Shown: one piece after another, positions 63,381-64,000 of the stretch
How positions within the stretch are numbered: position 1 is the first letter of the stretch
How the letters are laid out: every line of letters starts with the position of its first letter
Assembly (NCBI RefSeq): GCF_003721595.1
Contig: NZ_RJJR01000002.1
Coordinates: 558,001 to 622,000 of the forward strand
Direction of reading: 5' to 3'
Source: Hanamia caeni
GTDB lineage: Bacteria > Bacteroidota > Bacteroidia > Chitinophagales > Chitinophagaceae
Length of the DNA: 64,000 nt
Position numbers and translations under genes: made by a program
Notes under the pieces: generated by a model
Seen by the model: the letters and a program-made list of their open reading frames with translations, nothing else
Told to the model about the DNA's origin: nothing
Databases searched by the model: none

Positions 63381-64000
63381 ATGAATAAAATACTTGTTAC
63401 CGGCGGTTGCGGATATATTGGCGCACATACGATAGTAGATCTTATAGAGAATGGGTTTCAGCCTGTTTCTATTGATAACAATTCCAGGTCGACCACATCG
63501 TTGCTTAAAGGGATCAAAGAGATCACCGGAGTTACTGTAAAGAATTATAAGGTGGATTTGGCCAACTTCGATGATACCTATGCCGTATTCCAGGAAAATA
63601 CAGATATACAAGGCATCATTCATTTTGCCGCATTCAAGGCGGTTGGTGAGTCAGTTGAAAAGCCATTACTGTATTATGAAAATAATTTGATTTCGCTTAT
63701 CAATGTTTTAAAATGTGCCAAGGAATTTAATGTACCACATTTCATTTTTTCTTCTTCGTGCACGGTATATGGCGCACCTGATAAGATTCCGGTAACCGAG
63801 CAATCACCCATTAAACCCGCAGAATCGCCCTATGGCGCTACCAAGCAAATGGGCGAACAAATAGTGAGGGATGTAACCCAAACCGGCGGACTTAAAAGTA
63901 TTTTATTGAGGTATTTTAATCCGGTTGGCGCTCACCCATCTGCACTGATAGGGGAATTGCCTTTGGGAAAACCTGAAAACCTGGTTCCGGTAATTACTCA
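63381..64000 (+). CDS. galE: UDP-glucose 4-epimerase (partial, 3' end outside window)
   Basis: About 206 residues are visible from the ATG at 63381. NAD-binding GGCGYIGAHT at the N-terminus, HFAAFKAVGES, the catalytic SSSCTVYG and YGATK, and RYFNPVGAHPS identify GalE. It interconverts UDP-glucose and UDP-galactose, which fits the GH35 gene but is also needed for cell-surface sugars. The frame is open to the window end. Confidence 0.93.
   Translation, partial: MNKILVTGGCGYIGAHTIVDLIENGFQPVSIDNNSRSTTSLLKGIKEITGVTVKNYKVDLANFDDTYAVFQENTDIQGIIHFAAFKAVGESVEKPLLYYENNLISLINVLKCAKEFNVPHFIFSSSCTVYGAPDKIPVTEQSPIKPAESPYGATKQMGEQIVRDVTQTGGLKSILLRYFNPVGAHPSALIGELPLGKPENLVPVIT

Noticed and set aside
1..64000. 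tRNA, rRNA, CRISPR array, transposase or prophage genes
   Set aside because: No T-loop plus anticodon pattern, no regularly spaced repeat array and no transposase or integrase homologue was seen by eye; a tRNAscan or ISfinder search would be needed to exclude small remnants.

Overview
The window looks like a chromosomal segment of a Bacteroidota bacterium, most likely Chitinophagaceae/Chitinophagales. The grounds are AT-rich DNA, weak or absent Shine-Dalgarno sequences, and genes typical of the phylum: ribosomal protein bTHX, DUF4286, DUF3127, a GH29/GH35/GH127 and rhamnose set, an ECF sigma factor paired with a membrane protein, a RemB/Wzi-like barrel protein and a bacterial deoxyhypusine-synthase homologue. 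No tRNA, rRNA, CRISPR array or complete insertion sequence is visible. Both window ends cut genes (eboD at the left, galE at the right).

Region by region: 1-3710 (minus) is an ebo cluster, TMEM220-like gene, eboA, eboB, eboC, eboD. 3901-13507 (plus) is a sugar locus: a secreted GH127-type enzyme, then rhamnose transporter, aldolase/dehydrogenase, mutarotase, isomerase and kinase, interrupted by a four-helix-bundle (S23/IVP) gene bracketed by GTGAGTAGTGAG-type repeats. 13708-16146 (plus) has pyrH, a coiled-coil protein and pdxH. 16235-26384 (mostly minus) has bTHX, HU, DUF4286, exonuclease III, a methionine synthase split into two genes with an ORF6N gene and an array of palindromes between them, nhaA, a CPA1 antiporter and carbonic anhydrase. 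26481-35876 holds fabG, rpiB, an M28 peptidase, a HEPN/MNT toxin-antitoxin pair, a DHS-like gene, an ABC-2 exporter, a COG2509 flavoprotein and DUF3127. dnaA (36302) follows a 425-bp AT-rich gap with DnaA-box-like sites, and gene orientation diverges there, so this may be the origin region.

37878-46560 carries an S10 peptidase, two RelE-type TA pairs, a Wzi/RemB-like protein divergent from pyrC, a short MutS homologue and comM. 46669-54751 carries GH35, an envelope cluster (cupredoxin, OB-fold, YceI, DUF5777), an ECF sigma factor with a membrane-spanning partner that ends in a predicted outer-membrane barrel, and GH29. 54985-60743 is a TolC/MFP/RND efflux operon behind a perfect 18-bp palindrome. 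60779-64000 has a PAP2 phosphatase, a DUF47-Pit phosphate module and galE.

The least expected signals are non-genic. There is a dispersed 34-bp intergenic element (ten clear copies, both orientations), the palindrome array around the ORF6N gene inside the split metH operon, an 80-nt structured element after carbonic anhydrase, and gene-end repeats in the rhamnose operon. The best protein-level candidate for a little-described system is the sigma factor with its inner-membrane/outer-membrane spanning partner.
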